Source: Symbiodinium natans (taxonomy: Eukaryota; Sar; Dinophyceae; Suessiales; Symbiodiniaceae). Taken from it: DNA of 64,000 nucleotides. The stretch lies in NCBI GenBank assembly GCA_905221605.1, contig CAJNDS010001336.1, forward strand, positions 506,473 to 570,472, written 5' to 3'. The position numbers and the translations under genes were made by a program. The notes below the pieces were generated by a model. That model was not told where the DNA came from. It searched no databases and saw nothing but the letters and a program-made list of their open reading frames with translations. Of this stretch, positions 19,119-30,612 are shown piece by piece (positions within the stretch are counted from its first letter, which is position 1; every line of letters starts with the position of its first letter).

Positions 19119-19816
19119 CTGGAAGATTAAGGGAACCCAACCCTAAGCCCTGAAAAGCCCGCGGATTGGCGTGGAGTCACCAAGATCCACAGGCGTATTC
19201 TGGGTCCTAAACCGCAGACCCCTAAACAACAAACCCAAAACCCAAAACCCCTAAAATCTAGGGGTTGTCCTGGGAGGCGGTACCCTCCCACGCCCAACGG
19301 CTCGCCAGGTTTAGAGTCGCTATACTAGACCCAAGAGTAACCTAGGAATAGCAGGGCACCCTTTTTGGTTCAAAGGGGCTTACAAGGGAACCCTGATCCG
19401 ATAAACAAGTGAAGTAGGGCTTACATTGGGTCCTAAGTCTAGGGATCCTGAACAGAAACCCCCAAACCCTAAGCCCTAAGCCCTAAGCCCTAAGCCCTAA
19501 ACCCTAAACCCTAAACCCTAAACCCTAAACCCTAAACCCTAAACCCTAAACCCTAAACCCCAACCCTAAACCCTAAACCCTAAACCCCAACCCTAAACCC
19601 TAAACCCCAAACCCTCAGCCCCCAGCTTGGGGGTTTCAGGATTTTAGAGTTTGGGGATGTAGGGTTTTTCTGCTGAGGGTTTGAGTTGCTTTACCGATTC
19701 TTGTCGGGGGATTTGGGGGGGGGGGGGGGGGGGGGGGGGGGAGGTTGTAGGGTTTAGGGCTTAGGGTTTAGGGTAGGGTTTAGGGTGTATTTATGATGAT
19801 GGTGGACTTGCAAAAC
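19119..19816. repeat. C-strand telomere-like arrays and longest G-run
   Basis: Array 19465-19615 with CCCTAAG and CCCTAAA units, and a 27-base G homopolymer at 19715-19741, the longest mononucleotide run in the window. Otherwise unique spacer. Confidence 0.7.
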
Positions 19817-19854
19817 CTCAACAAGGGAATCAGGGCACCAATGGCTGCCTGAGT
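19817..19854 (-). CDS. Micro-exon TQAAIGALIPLL
   Basis: 38 bp, acceptor gccgcag, GT donor GTTTTG. Twelve codons plus two bases. With the upstream 48-bp exon at 20263-20310, which ends in phase 0, it joins in frame as ..DANIQLR|TQAAIGAL... The alpha-helical leucine/alanine pattern would suit an armadillo- or HEAT-type solenoid, but this is only a suggestion. Confidence 0.55.
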
Positions 19855-20262
19855 CTGCGGCGTGCCAGAACCCTAGGTATAGTTTCTGCCGGTTTAGGGT
19901 TTAGGGTTTAGGGTTTAGGGTTTGGGGTTTGGGGTTTAGGGTTTGGGGTTTGGGGTTTGGGGTTTAAGTCGTTCTGAGTCAGGGTTGAGCGTCAACTCGT
20001 GTTCAGGCTTTCTTTGTCCCTCCCAGGTTGGGCAGGGTTTTGGGTCGATACGTTTACCTGAACCCACGAACATCCCCTGAACTCGAAGCCCTCTGAAAAC
20101 GAAGCCGTGAATTTACCAACGCTCCTAAAAAACAGCATTGTCTCGAAATGGCTCCTCAACTCTTGCAATGATGGGGACGATAGTGAAGCCCTAAACCCTA
20201 AACCCTAAACCCTAAACCCTGAAGGCCTAATAAGGCTTCCTCCAGGCCTCTAACCTCAGCAC
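19855..20262. repeat. Intron with TTTAGGG/TTTGGGG mix
   Basis: G-strand array 19893-19965 mixing TTTAGGG and TTTGGGG units; C-strand run 20187-20222; remainder unique. Confidence 0.6.
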
Positions 20263-20310
20263 CCGAAGTTGGATGTTCGCGTCGCAGACCCTGCGGCAGG
20301 CGTTGGTCTT
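20263..20310 (-). CDS. Exon KTNACRRVCDANIQLR
   Basis: 48 bp in phase 0 both ends; acceptor cgctaag, GT donor GTGCTG. Encodes KTNACRRVCDANIQLR. Joins in frame to the micro-exon 19817-19854. Confidence 0.55.
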
Positions 20311-20858
20311 CTTAGCGAGGGTATAGGGCTTATAGGGTTTAGGGTTTAGGGGTTAGGGTTCAAAGGTTTAGGGTTTTCGGATCGACTAACAGGATGTCGC
20401 AGAAGGCAAAGACGGGGATGCGAGACCCTGAGCCCTAAGCCCGAAACCCCGGCAGACAGCCGCGGAACCCTTCAAGGGCACCCCTATCTTGGGGGGGAAG
20501 CCATAGAGGGCTTCTACCAGGGTTACAAGAGCCCTAAACCCTCCATCCCAGGTCTAGGAGTCTAGGGTTTCGGTATGTTGTGCAACATTGAAGGCAGAAT
20601 ATGATACCTAAACCCTAAACCCTAAGCCCTGAACCCGGGGGGTGAAAATGGGGGGGGGGGGGGGCAGGGGGGGGTTGGGAATAGAAAGGGCTGGGATGCT
20701 CGCTTTGTCAAGCCTCCTCCCCTCGTCTAGGACTCTCCCTCCCCCCCCCCCACCCCACCATGGCCTCCCTAAACTTTAGGGGCTCAGGGTTTAGGGCTTA
20801 GGGTTTAAGGTTTAGGGTTTAGGATTTAGGGTCTAGAGTTCAGGGTGTAGTGGTTGGC

Positions 20859-20923
20859 CCAGGAACCCGGGCAGCCTCTTCTTCAGCAAGGGCACGCAGC
20901 CCTGGCAGAGCTTGAGCGGCCGC
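20859..20923 (-). CDS. Exon AAAQALPGLRALAEEEAARV
   Basis: 65 bp, acceptor cttctaag, GC donor GCCAAC. Reads AAAQALPGLRALAEEEAARV then P. Helical, solenoid-like. Probably the same gene as the two exons downstream, with at least one exon unidentified between (phase does not match directly). Confidence 0.5.
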
Positions 20924-23305
20924 CTTAGAAGTCAGGCACGCAGATCTGCTGAAGGCTTTCACGGCTTAGGGCTTCCTGCCTAGACTACTATTTGCTTAAG
21001 AACCCCCCCCTCAGCTACTATTTGCTTAAGAACCCCCCCCCCGCCCCCAAACAAAATTATTCTGGGTTTAGGCTTCTTCGGGCCATACGATAAAGCTTCA
21101 TAGCGCTGTACGAGAAACCCTGAAACTCTAACCTTGAACCCAAAAACCGAAACCCCAGCACCCTCAACCCTGAAGCCTTAAACTCCAAAACCTCTAAACC
21201 CTGAACCTGTCATACCCTGAACCCCAACCCCCAAAGCTCCAGACCCTAAACCCTTGTCACCAAAACCCTAAGCCTTGAACCCGTAACTCCAAAACCCAAA
21301 AACCCCAACCCCCAAACCCGCCACCCCAAACCCCAAACCCAAAGCTCTTAACACCGAAGCCCGAAACCCTGAACCCTTCACCCCAAACCCCAAAAAAACA
21401 CTGAGCTGTTGACCCCGCGACCCCTTCGTAGGGGCTGAATACCCTAGCCCAAGAAAGGTTAACCGTTTATCTATACTAGTAGTCTATATAACCAGAAAGG
21501 TTCCTAGCCCAAGAAAGGTTAACCGTTTATCTATACTAGTATTCCATACAACCAGAAAGGTTAAAGGTCACCTACCCAGTCCCTAAGCCGTACAACCCCA
21601 ACACCCCAAGCAGCAGGGGGGCTTCGCGGCGGATGGGCCGGGCAAGGAGGGCAGCATCACGACGCAGTCCCAGCAGCAGAGCTGTCGACCTCTGGCAGGG
21701 TTTAGGGTTTAGGGTTTAAGGTTTAGAGTTTAATCCCTTCCCCCTTTTATTAAATGCAACCCTGATAATAAAAACACTTTCCGGAAAATCCTGCCGAAAC
21801 CAACCCCGCCTTTAAAACCCTATTCCGAATTAGGGGGGGAGGGGGGTTCAGGCCTCCAAGAAATCCTTCAACACCAATAAAACCCTCAGAGGGTTTAGGG
21901 TTGGGGGTCTAGGGTTAAGGGATTAGGGCTTAAGGTTAAGGGTTTAGGGTTTGATTAGAGGCCCGTCCTTTCTCTCTTTCAGTTTACAACACATACTTAA
22001 GTTGATTACTTGAGTAACCCTGAAGTCTAATGAATTATGACATTTCGATATAAACACCCCCTAATTATAAAAACAGGTTTCGGATTTTTAAAGGGGAGGT
22101 GGGGGGGGGGGGGGGTAATGTTAGGGGGAAGGGATTGGGGTTTAGGGTTTAGGGTTTAGGGTTTAGGGTTTAGGGTTTAGGGTTTAGGGTTTAGGGTTTA
22201 GGGTTTAGGGTTTAGGGTTTAGGGTTTAGGGTTTAGGGTTTAGGGTTTAGGGTTTAGGGCTTACGGCTTGGAGCTTGGGGTTGCACCCCCTAATCTTAAA
22301 AACCCTGTTCGAACGAAGGGACCCCTAATTCCTGTAGTGAATAGACCCCCTGCACGAATCTGAGGGTTTTATGCATTGGGGTTTTATATATTAGGGTTAT
22401 ATATATATATATATAGATATATATAATTTAGGGTTTTATGCATTAGGGTTTTATATATTCGGGTTATATATATATATATATATGGGTTTTGCATATTCGG
22501 GTTTTATGCATTAGGGTTTAAGGAAGGGTCTGAGTCCTTTGGGGAATCAGAGGGCTTCGGGTTAAGGGCCAGATTGGTGGGAGGTGAGGTACCTAATTCC
22601 CATAGTCACTTTGAAGAACTAGAGCCCCCCCCCCCCCCGGATTCTAACACAGGGTATTGAGCTAGAACGGCCGGTTTTGCAGGGGTAGCATTTACATTTT
22701 GCTCGTATAAGGACCCTAGACCCCAAACCCCAAACTCCAAACCCTAAACCCCAAGCCCCAAACCCCAAACCCTAATTTCCTCAAGGGGGATCGTAATGGC
22801 CATTACAGCGGCTCCTGTATTTTACACCCTCAAAGCCCAAAGACAAGTCGAGTCAAGGGTTAAAAGGGTTTTCCTGAACCTCCAGCCCCAAACCTCAGAA
22901 CCCCAGGTTTAGGGTTTAGGGTTTCGGGTTTAGGGTTTAGGACTGAAGGTTTAGCCAAACGGTTTAGACCCAAAAGCCCCTTGCAAACCCTGCAAGCAAG
23001 GCCTACATAGGGGCCCCCAAAAAACCACATAAAACCGGGCCTTTGCAGCATCCCCCTTATCAGGGCCCTTATACCCCAATAGTAGGATCCTTATGTTTCT
23101 GTGGTTTTTTGGGCCTCTACTACAGGCCCTGGAAGCCAAGCTGCACTCAGTACACTCGTACATGGTGGCGCGCAGGCGTTCCTGCCCACAATGAACGCCT
23201 CAGGCCGGGTTGAAGTTTAGGGTTTAGGGTTTAGGATTTCGGGTTTAGGGTTTAGGTTTTGGGGGCTGCTTCTTTGGGGGTTTGGGCTTGGGGTTCTAGA
23301 GGGAC
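20924..23305. repeat. Patchwork: TIR fragments, 60-bp tandem, arrays, AT repeats
   Basis: Two tandem copies of ACTATTTGCTTAAGAACC (20991-21034); a 60-bp tandem duplication (21443-21562); an unassigned patch open on both strands at 21605-21700; a TTTAGGG array (22138-22262); a repeat of GGGTTTTATGCATT / TATATATTAGGG with TA tracts (22365-22520); C-strand and G-strand runs to 22950. A minus-strand patch at 23165-23210 is unassigned. Confidence 0.5.
21443..21562. repeat. 60-bp tandem duplication
   Basis: CCTAGCCCAAGAAAGGTTAA starts at 21443 and again at 21503; the two units differ at a few bases near their 3' ends and each carries AACCAGAAAGGTT. Confidence 0.85.
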
Positions 23306-23378
23306 TTGCGCGCACAAAAAGAAGGATTCCGCGAGTTGTTCGCTTGCCATGCTCATGTCCCGGAAGGTTTCGGAGTCC
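23306..23378 (-). CDS. Exon DSETFRDMSMASEQLAESFF
   Basis: 73 bp, acceptor ccctcag, GT donor GTCCCT. Reads DSETFRDMSMASEQLAESFF then LCAQ. Good acidic helix. Product not recognised. Confidence 0.55.
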
Positions 23379-25824
23379 CTGAGGGTCTAGGGTTTAGGTT
23401 TGGGGTTTAGGGTTTAGGGTTTAGGGCTTAGGGTTTAGGGTTTAGGGCTAGGATGGCTTCTTAACAGCCCTCTGAAAAATGTGGTCCTCTTAAGCCCAAG
23501 TTGGGGAACTAAAAAAAGATCCCAAGGGACAACCCAGCTGCTTCAGCTTGACAAGCAGCCGCTCATTTATCTGACATCCAAGGTCCATTCGGCATTCGAA
23601 CCCCGACTCTTAGCCCCAAAGGAGGAACCCTATGTCTCTAAAGCCCCCAAAGCCCTCAACCCCCAAACCCTGCCTCCGACATCTGGCCCAAACCCTAAAC
23701 CCCAAACCCCTAACCCTAAACCGTAACCCCAAACCCTAAACCCCAAACCCTAAACCCTAACCCTTAACCCTTCACCCTAAACCCCAACAACTAAACCCCT
23801 AAACCCTCGTCACTCCCACAACCTTACCCTAGACCCCTAAACCCTAAACCCTAAACCCTAAATCCTAAACCCTAAACCCTAAACCCTAAACCCTAAACCC
23901 TAAACCCTAAACCCGAAGTCCTAAATCCCCCAAAGGCCCCCAGACATGGCAGCAAAGGGCAGCCAAGCGTCATGGCCGCTGCGTGCCGTCCTCATAAGCG
24001 CCAGCTCAGGGCTCTACCGGCTACAGAAAGGCAGGGTTTAGGGTTTAGGGTTTAGGGTTTAGGGTTTAGGGTTTAGGGTTTAGGGTTTAGGGTTTAGGGT
24101 TTAGGGTTTAGGGTTTAGGGTTTAGGGTTTAGGGTTTAGGGTTTAGGGTTTAGGGGGTTTAGGGTTTAGGGTTTAGGGTTTAGGGTTTAGGGTTTAGGGT
24201 TTAGGGTTTAGGGTTTAGGGTTTAGGGTTTAGGGTTTAGGGTTTAGAGGCCAGATGTCGGAGGCAGGGTTTGTGGGTTCTGCGCTTTAGGGCCAAGCTGT
24301 TTTCGGGGCTTTAGGGGCTTTAGGGCTTTAGGGTGTTAGGTTGTTAGGGTTCAGGGTTTCGGGGTCTTAGGGGTTTAATTAAGGGCTTTATGGGTTTAGG
24401 GGCTTCAGGGTTTCAGGGTTTCGGGTGAATAGAGGTTTAGGGTTAAGGGTTTAGGGGTCTAAGGGCTTCAGGGGCGTCAGGGTTGCAGCGTTTTGTGGCT
24501 TCAGAGTTGATGTTGCACCCGCTTTAGTGAGAAGGGGCACTATTATGCGATGTTCCGGAAATCCTATAGGGGACCCCCCCATTGTTTAGGGTGGTCCTCA
24601 ATTATGCGATGTTTGCCCGGCCGGGGTTGAAGGGCGGGGGGCCGGGGAGCCAAAATCTAAAAAAGTTTTGAATAAGAAACTCCGGATTTTTTGGTGTCCA
24701 GCCTTATTTAAATTCCTTTTAAAATCTCATTACGAAACAGGCCCCCAAACAATTTTCCAAGGGAGTAGCCCAGGAGCTGCCCTGATTCGCTTTAGCAAGT
24801 TGTTTCGGTGGCCCCGGCGACTGTGGAGCTACAAAGCCTGGAAAGCTTAGACCCTCAAGCTTCAAGGCTTCCCCTCAACCCTTGACCCCTAGCCGCCCTA
24901 CCCCCAGCCCCCGTCCCAGCCCCAGCCCACAGCATTCAGGATCCCCGAAAACCCCAAAATTGTTTGGGGGGGGGGGGGGGCCCTGCGCACTAAAGCGAGT
25001 CCAACATTACCCTAAGCCCTAACCCGAAACCCTAAAACCCTAACAGCGAGCCTTCAGCGCCTGGTTCGCCATCGTCCCCAGCTGGCTCAGACCTTGACAT
25101 CAAAAACTCTGGAGGCCGGGGACGAAGCCCCCAAGCCCGGCACCGCTGTAGGGTTTAGTTTAGGGCTTGGGGGGTTAGGGGTTTGGGGTTTAGGGTTTAG
25201 GGTTTGGGGTTTAGGGTTTAGGGTTTGGGGTTTAGGGTTTGGGGGGGTTTGGGGTTTAGGGTTTGGTTCGCAGGAAGTTTCAGCGCCCAAGCCCCCAACC
25301 CTAAATCCCAAACCCTAAAACCGCAAGAGCAACGCCCCTAAACCCTAAGCCCCCGAGCCCGCGACAACGATCACTTCCCCAGAATTCAACCCCGTGAGCC
25401 CTTCTCTTTCCTTATAAGAACCCCCGAAAAAGCATTAAACATGTTCTTCTTTTATAAGGGTAATGTAGGGATTCCCTAAGGGTCCGTGTACCTTATGATC
25501 ATATACTTGGGCCCCAAACAAAGTCCTTATATAGGAAGTGCTTTAAGGCCCAAGTATTCCCTGTTTAGGTACATGGATTTAGGGATTACAGTCTTTATAG
25601 TTGTTTTTTTTTTTGGGGGGGGGGGTTCTTAAGCAAATAGTGGTTGAGGGTCCTTAAGGTGAGGGGCCCTCCATTCCCTGACCCTGAACTAAACTGTGTT
25701 CAGGGACTCAGGGATTGGGAATCTCAAAGCCTAAACCCTAAACCCTAAACCCTAAACCCGAAACCCGAAACCCTAAACCCTAAACCCTAAACCCTAAACC
25801 CTAAACCCTAAACCCTAAACACGC
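23379..25824. repeat. Long arrays in both orientations, inverted repeats, G-run
   Basis: C-strand block 23690-23920, a long TTTAGGG array 24034-24247, a 21-bp inverted pair (23668-23688 with 24248-24268), degenerate repeats to 24500, a partly inverted pair near 24497-25010, a TTTAGGG/TTTGGGG array 25165-25265 and a C-strand array 25735-25820. A minus-strand patch at 23943-24004 (LALMRTARSGHDAWLPFAAM) and a MITE-like TTCTTAAGCAAATAGTGG end at 25627-25645 are also present. Confidence 0.55.
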
Positions 25825-25888
25825 CCGAATCGCGTTTCGTGGCCGTCGTGGCGGCGCTCTGCGACAGCCGCAGGAAGCTCTCCCCAGC
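25825..25888 (-). CDS. Exon AGESFLRLSQSAATTATKRD
   Basis: 64 bp, acceptor gagaacag, GC donor GCGTGT. Reads AGESFLRLSQSAATTATKRD then S. A CCCTAAA array begins four bases beyond the donor. Product not recognised. Confidence 0.5.
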
Positions 25889-27179
25889 CTGTTCTCACAC
25901 CCGGGGTGTGGGGCAAGACCCTGTAAACCCTTCGTAGGGTTTAGGGTTTAGGGTTTAGGGTTTAGGGTTTAGGGTTTAGGGTTTAGGGTTTAGGGTTTAG
26001 GGTTAGGGCTTAGGGTTTAGGGTTTAGGGTTAGGGCTTATAGAGCTTAGGTAAACCTTGAAACCAAGCTACTTAGCAGAGAGGTTCGATTTAAGATGAAC
26101 CCAACGCCTGCAAAATCATACACATGCCCTACGGCTATTTTCGGGGACGCTGACCCTTGAACACCCTGACCCTACGGCCAAAAATAATCCCTCCCAAGCC
26201 CAACTCGAGAACCCCACCAAAAAGACTAAACCTCAACCTTGAACCCTGAACCCTAAACCCCAAACCCTAAACCCGGTAAACTCCGGCGAAGGGGCCTTGT
26301 CCGCCATCGCTTTGCGCGCGGCCGCACGCAGCGCGAGCGCGCTGCGGCGCATGCGGAGGCCGAGGCGAGATCGGAGCCGAAGCGGCTGCGAAAGCCAAGC
26401 CGGTGGAGGGTTTCGGGTTTAGGGTTCAGGGTTTAGGGCTTTCAAAAACCCTGACAGTTTGACAAAATTCCCCCGAATCGCCGGCTTATTCTGGGCTTCA
26501 AGGTTTCCTACACCAGTTCCCGCAGCGGGGCTTAAGGTCGGGGGTTGTGGGGGCTTAGGATATAAGATTTCGGGGTCTAGGTGAAGGGTTTAGGGTTTAG
26601 GGTTTAGGGACAAAAAGGTCTAGGCATCAACACTCGTGGCCGGGACATCAGGATCGTTTGCGAGGAGAACGACTCTTGGCCAGATGTTCGACTGATAGAC
26701 TAATCCGCAGCTTAAGCCTTTCAACAACCCTACACACAAAACCGTAAACTTGGGATGTTCCCGCGTATACTACCAGTCCTTAATAGGGACTAGAATAGGG
26801 AGCACTTACAACGGGGAACATCCTAACCCTAAACTCATACATACTTCTGTCAGAGTTCATGGAGGTTCAGACTGTTCCGACGGCGAAAAGTCTGCCGATT
26901 CTTCAACCACCCTAAACCCTAAACCCTAAAACCCTAAACCGAAGTCCGTGCCGAAACCGTACCTCTTGGCCAAGTGCCGAAAAAAAAACTGCTGAACTTC
27001 TACCCCTAAAAGACAAAAGAGTAGGAGATTGGCAGCCGCCCGAGCCTAAACCTGCCGGCTGCGTTTTCCAGGGTTTAGGGTTTAGCGTTTAGGGTTTCGG
27101 GTTCAGGGTACCTCAGAAGGCTATTAAAACCCAAAAGAACCCTAAACCCTAAACCCTAAACCCTAAACCCCCAAAAAGC
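25889..27179. repeat. Patchwork: arrays, MITE, GC-rich patch
   Basis: TTTAGGG array 25937-26030; a GC-rich patch 26280-26405 open in several frames; a plus-strand-open patch 26600-26700; the GGGATGTTCC MITE 26752-26824; C-strand arrays near 26910 and 27140. Confidence 0.5.
26752..26824. mobile_element. MITE-like, GGGATGTTCC family copy 3
   Basis: GGGATGTTCCCGCGTATACT at the left, GGGGAACATCCTA at the right, 73 bp. Shortest of the four copies. Confidence 0.6.
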
Positions 27180-27237
27180 CCTCAAAGGCCTGGAGCGCCC
27201 CGGACATGGTAACCATCACCCCCAGGCGGTCGCCGAC
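27180..27237 (-). CDS. Exon VGDRLGVMVTMSGALQAFEG
   Basis: 58 bp, acceptor ttgcggag, GC donor GCTTTT. Reads VGDRLGVMVTMSGALQAFE. Stop-free, protein-like, unrecognised. Confidence 0.5.
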
Positions 27238-27850
27238 CTCCGCAAGGCTTTTGAGCCCTCATTTGCGGCTTGTTGGGGGTTTTGGGGGCTTAGGTCTAGG
27301 GTTCAGGGTTTAGGGTGTAGGGTTTAGGGTAAGAGGATTTAGGGGTTTTTGGAGGGTTTTGGGGGGGTGCGCGGGTGTAGGGTTTCGGGTTTAGGGTTTC
27401 AGGTTTGGGGGGTGTAGGGGGTGTAGGGGGTTAGGGTTTAGGGTTTAGGGTTTAGGGTTTAGGGTTTAGGGTTTAGGGTTTGGAGTTTGGAGTTTGGAGT
27501 TTAGGGTTTCAGGCTTCCGTGGTGCGCCGATTTAGGGCTTGAGCTTGGGGGGGCGTAGCATTCCTATACTTCCGACTGAGACTAAACCCTAAACCCTGAA
27601 CCCTAAACCCTAAGCCCTAAACCCTAAGCCCGAAGCCCTAAGCCCTAGACTGTCACAAACAAAAACTCGTAAGGAGACTCTGGTTGATCCTCCGAGCCTT
27701 TTCTGGGCTTTTGGGGGGGCTGCCACGGGCTTGGAAGGAGTTGCTGAGGTGCTTTCTGGGCTTTTAAGGGCTGAAAGGGTTTGAAACCCGAAACACCCGC
27801 CGAGTAGCATGTAGTTCGCTTAAAGCTATCCTACACCCCAAGCCCTCAAC
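27238..27850. repeat. Arrays plus one open patch
   Basis: G-strand TTTAGGG array 27425-27490 with TTTGGAG variants, C-strand run 27585-27650, and a 160-bp patch (27655-27830) open on the minus strand, unassigned. Confidence 0.5.
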
Positions 27851-27929
27851 CCTGAATAGGGTCCCAGGTGGGCTTGGGAGTCTTGACTTGGCTCACCATC
27901 TGGACGTTGCACCGGTTGATCTTCGGGCT
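27851..27929 (-). CDS. Exon SPKINRCNVQMVSQVKTPKP
   Basis: 79 bp, acceptor gagctaag, donor GTTGAG (a telomere-variant GT). Reads SPKINRCNVQMVSQVKTPKP then TWDPIQ. Strong minus-strand coding character; product not recognised. Confidence 0.55.
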
Positions 27930-29810
27930 CTTAGCTCGAAACCTTATAAACTCTTAACCCCCCCATGCAAGTAACCCTAAGGACATCAAAAAACCCAACA
28001 ACTACAAGTCTACAAACCCTGCAATCCGTCAAAAGACCCTATAAGCTTAAACAAAAAAGAAACAACCGGCAACACCGGCAACTCTCGGAAGCTTTTGACG
28101 GACCCAAGCACCCTGATAACCCAAACAACCCTAGAAGCCCTAATCACCCTAACAACCTCAAAAACCCTAATAACCTTAAAAACCCTAATAACCCTAATAA
28201 CCCTAAAAGCCCTAATAACCCTAATAACCCTAAAAACCCTACCACCACCAATCGTCACTTCTCTCCTGCACAGAAGGGTCGACGGGCCCATTCATGGCTT
28301 CCGGTCTGGGCCGCGGCTTGAGTTAGGGTTTAGGGTTTAGGGATTAGGGTTTGGGGTTTAGGGTTTAGGGTTTGGGGTTTAGGGTTTAGGGTTTAGGGTT
28401 TAGGGTTTAAGTTGAGTCACCTCATCACTCATTTTTGCAACGGCAGGCGTGTTGACGCTTTCCATGCTGAAGCCTCACAGTCCGGAGCGCAGCCACTTTC
28501 TATCTTTTCCTTTGGGCCATCTTCTGGCTTTCCTTTGCGACTTTGTACTTCTCCTCCTTGGCGGCCTTCCAGGCTGCTTTGGATTCGTGAATAACCCTAG
28601 TAAGCCTAGCTACCTGTTAAGAAATCGGCAAGCCGAAGGGCAAGCAGGGTTTAGGGCTTAGGGTTTAGGGCTCAGGGTCTCTAAGGTTCTCCTTAAAAAA
28701 AGAGAGGAAAGCATGACTCGGCAAGTTTCAAGGGCTCTTGGGGTTCTCTAAGGCTCTCCCCCAAAAAAGGGGAAAAGCAGGAGAGCTAGATTTCAAAGGG
28801 TTTAGGGAGTTTAGGGTTTGGGGTTTGGGGTTTAGGGTTTAGGGTTTAGGGTTTAGGGTTTAGGGTTTAGGGTTTAGGGTTCAAAAAAGTCTCTCTCTCC
28901 TCTCTCCCCCCAATGAAGGGAAGGGTGGCTCGGGAGGCCTAGATGCTGGCGAGTTGCTCGCCATCAAGGGGCTTGCGGCTTAGGGCCCCCGAAGCCTTGA
29001 AAACCCTGAAGTTTTCTGAGAGCTTAGGGTTTGGGGTTTAGGGTTTAGGGTTTAGGGCCAGGGTTTAGGGAAGAAGGGCCTTGAGCGTCTGCGGCGACCA
29101 TGGGGCAGGCCCCCAGAGAAGCTGCGCTCCATCCCACTCCATGCCTCTCTGGGTTGAGGGTTGAGGGTTTAGGGTTTGGGGGTCGCTGGCCCATCCAAAG
29201 ACTCGAAACACACCGCGGCGACTAGCACCCTGAAACTGTCAGCCTACCAAAAGGGGGGGCCTTAAGAATGAGAATCGGGTCTTGGGGGTCAAAGTAGTAT
29301 AAAAATCAAGGAACCATAAGGGAATGCTACTGGTGATTATTCCGACCCCTATATCAGGCAGGCTGTTGATTCTTGGGAGAAAGCCCCTAAGCCCTGAACC
29401 CCAAACCCCAAACCCTAAACCTTAAACCCTAGACTCCAAACCCTAAACCCTAAACTTCAAACCCTAAACCCTATATGAACCCTAAACCCTAAAGCTCCGA
29501 GTTTTGACACGCCCGCCGCATCCCCTATAGGCCCAGGCCATCGAAGCCCAGCAGCCAGCATGGATCGATCTCCTGGGCAAGGTGAGACCTAGACCTGACG
29601 GGGCTTCAAGGCTTAGGGCTCATGAAACCCGAAAACCCGGGGTTTAGGGTTTAGGGTTTTGGGTTTAGGGTTATAGGGTTATAGGGTTATAGGGTTATAG
29701 GGTTATAGGGTTTAGGGTTTAGGGTTTAGGGTTTAGGGTTTAGGGTTTAGGGTTTAGGGTTTAGGGTTCAGGGCAAATCCCTCAAGCCGCGCCTTAGCAT
29801 CAAGGAGCTG

Positions 29811-29822
29811 TTTTGGCTCAAG
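29811..29822 (+). other. Spliced-leader 3'-end-like motif
   Basis: TTTTGGCTCAAG is identical to the last 12 bases of the conserved dinoflagellate spliced leader. The nine bases before it match poorly (four of nine). It could be a decayed relict leader from a retroposed mRNA or chance. Confidence 0.3.
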
Positions 29823-30240
29823 ATTTGGGGCTTAGCAAGCGGCGCGAGAGGCGGTTCCCTCTGAGCATCCCTTCACAAAAGCCCTGTAAACCTTAAACAA
29901 AACCTAAACCTCTGGTTGGCATTTTACCTATTTGGCGACAAGCTTCCCAAGTAAGATCCTTTTAGCCAAGAAAATATACTATTTATGAACAAGTCTCTAT
30001 GAAAACCATAGGGGTAAGCCGAGAATTGTCCAAGACTGCCCAGCTTTGCCACTCAGTTTAAGAATGTCAATACACCCTCAACCCTAAACCCTAAACCCTA
30101 AACCTTAAACACTAAACCCTTTAACCCTGAACCCTAAACCCTACACCCGAATGAAATTCCCTGGACTTCCGGGGCCCCCTTCATCCATGGTCTGCGGCAG
30201 CTCCTGCGCCGGAGGAGGGTCAAGCCCTGCTAACCTTATA

Positions 30241-30330
30241 GTGGGTTCCCTTACCCCCATACTACCCCCCCCCCCCCCTAGGTGCCCCCATAATTCAGGC
30301 TATTTACGGAGAATTAGTAGGGGAACCCAT
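30241..30330. mobile_element. MITE-like, relative of 9683-9814
   Basis: GTGGGTTCCCTTACCCCC at the left and TAGTAGGGGAACCCAT at the right, with a C-run inside. 90 bp. Confidence 0.5.
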
Positions 30331-30493
30331 GATAACCTGGAGGCCTGGAAGCCTTGTGAGCCCTAAACTAGTGGGGTTTATGGTTTAGGGTTTAGGGTTT
30401 ACGGGTTTGGGTTCAGGGGTCAGGGTTTAGGGCTGAGGGTTTAGGGCTCAGGGTTTTAGGGTTTCGGGTTTCATGGATTTAGGGGTTTAGGTG

Positions 30494-30612
30494 TACAGTA
30501 AACTCCAGAAAGTTGGAACATGGTTTGAGGATGATTAGAGCTGGGATTCCCTCTAGTATACCGCTTTGGGGCATGGGAATAAGGATGTTCTAACTTTTTG
30601 GAGTTTACCGTA
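30494..30612. mobile_element. Tc1/mariner-type MITE with TA target duplication
   Basis: Bounded by TA on both sides, with terminal inverted repeats CAGTAAACTCCAGAAAGTTG and its near complement CTAACTTTTTGGAGTTTACC. A TA target duplication and CAGT-like end are hallmarks of Tc1/mariner elements. 119 bp, no transposase. Confidence 0.65.

Noticed and set aside
23580-23600. tRNA T-arm (minus strand GGGGTTCGAATGCC)
   Set aside because: The flanking bases do not pair as a T stem, and no tRNA body is present.
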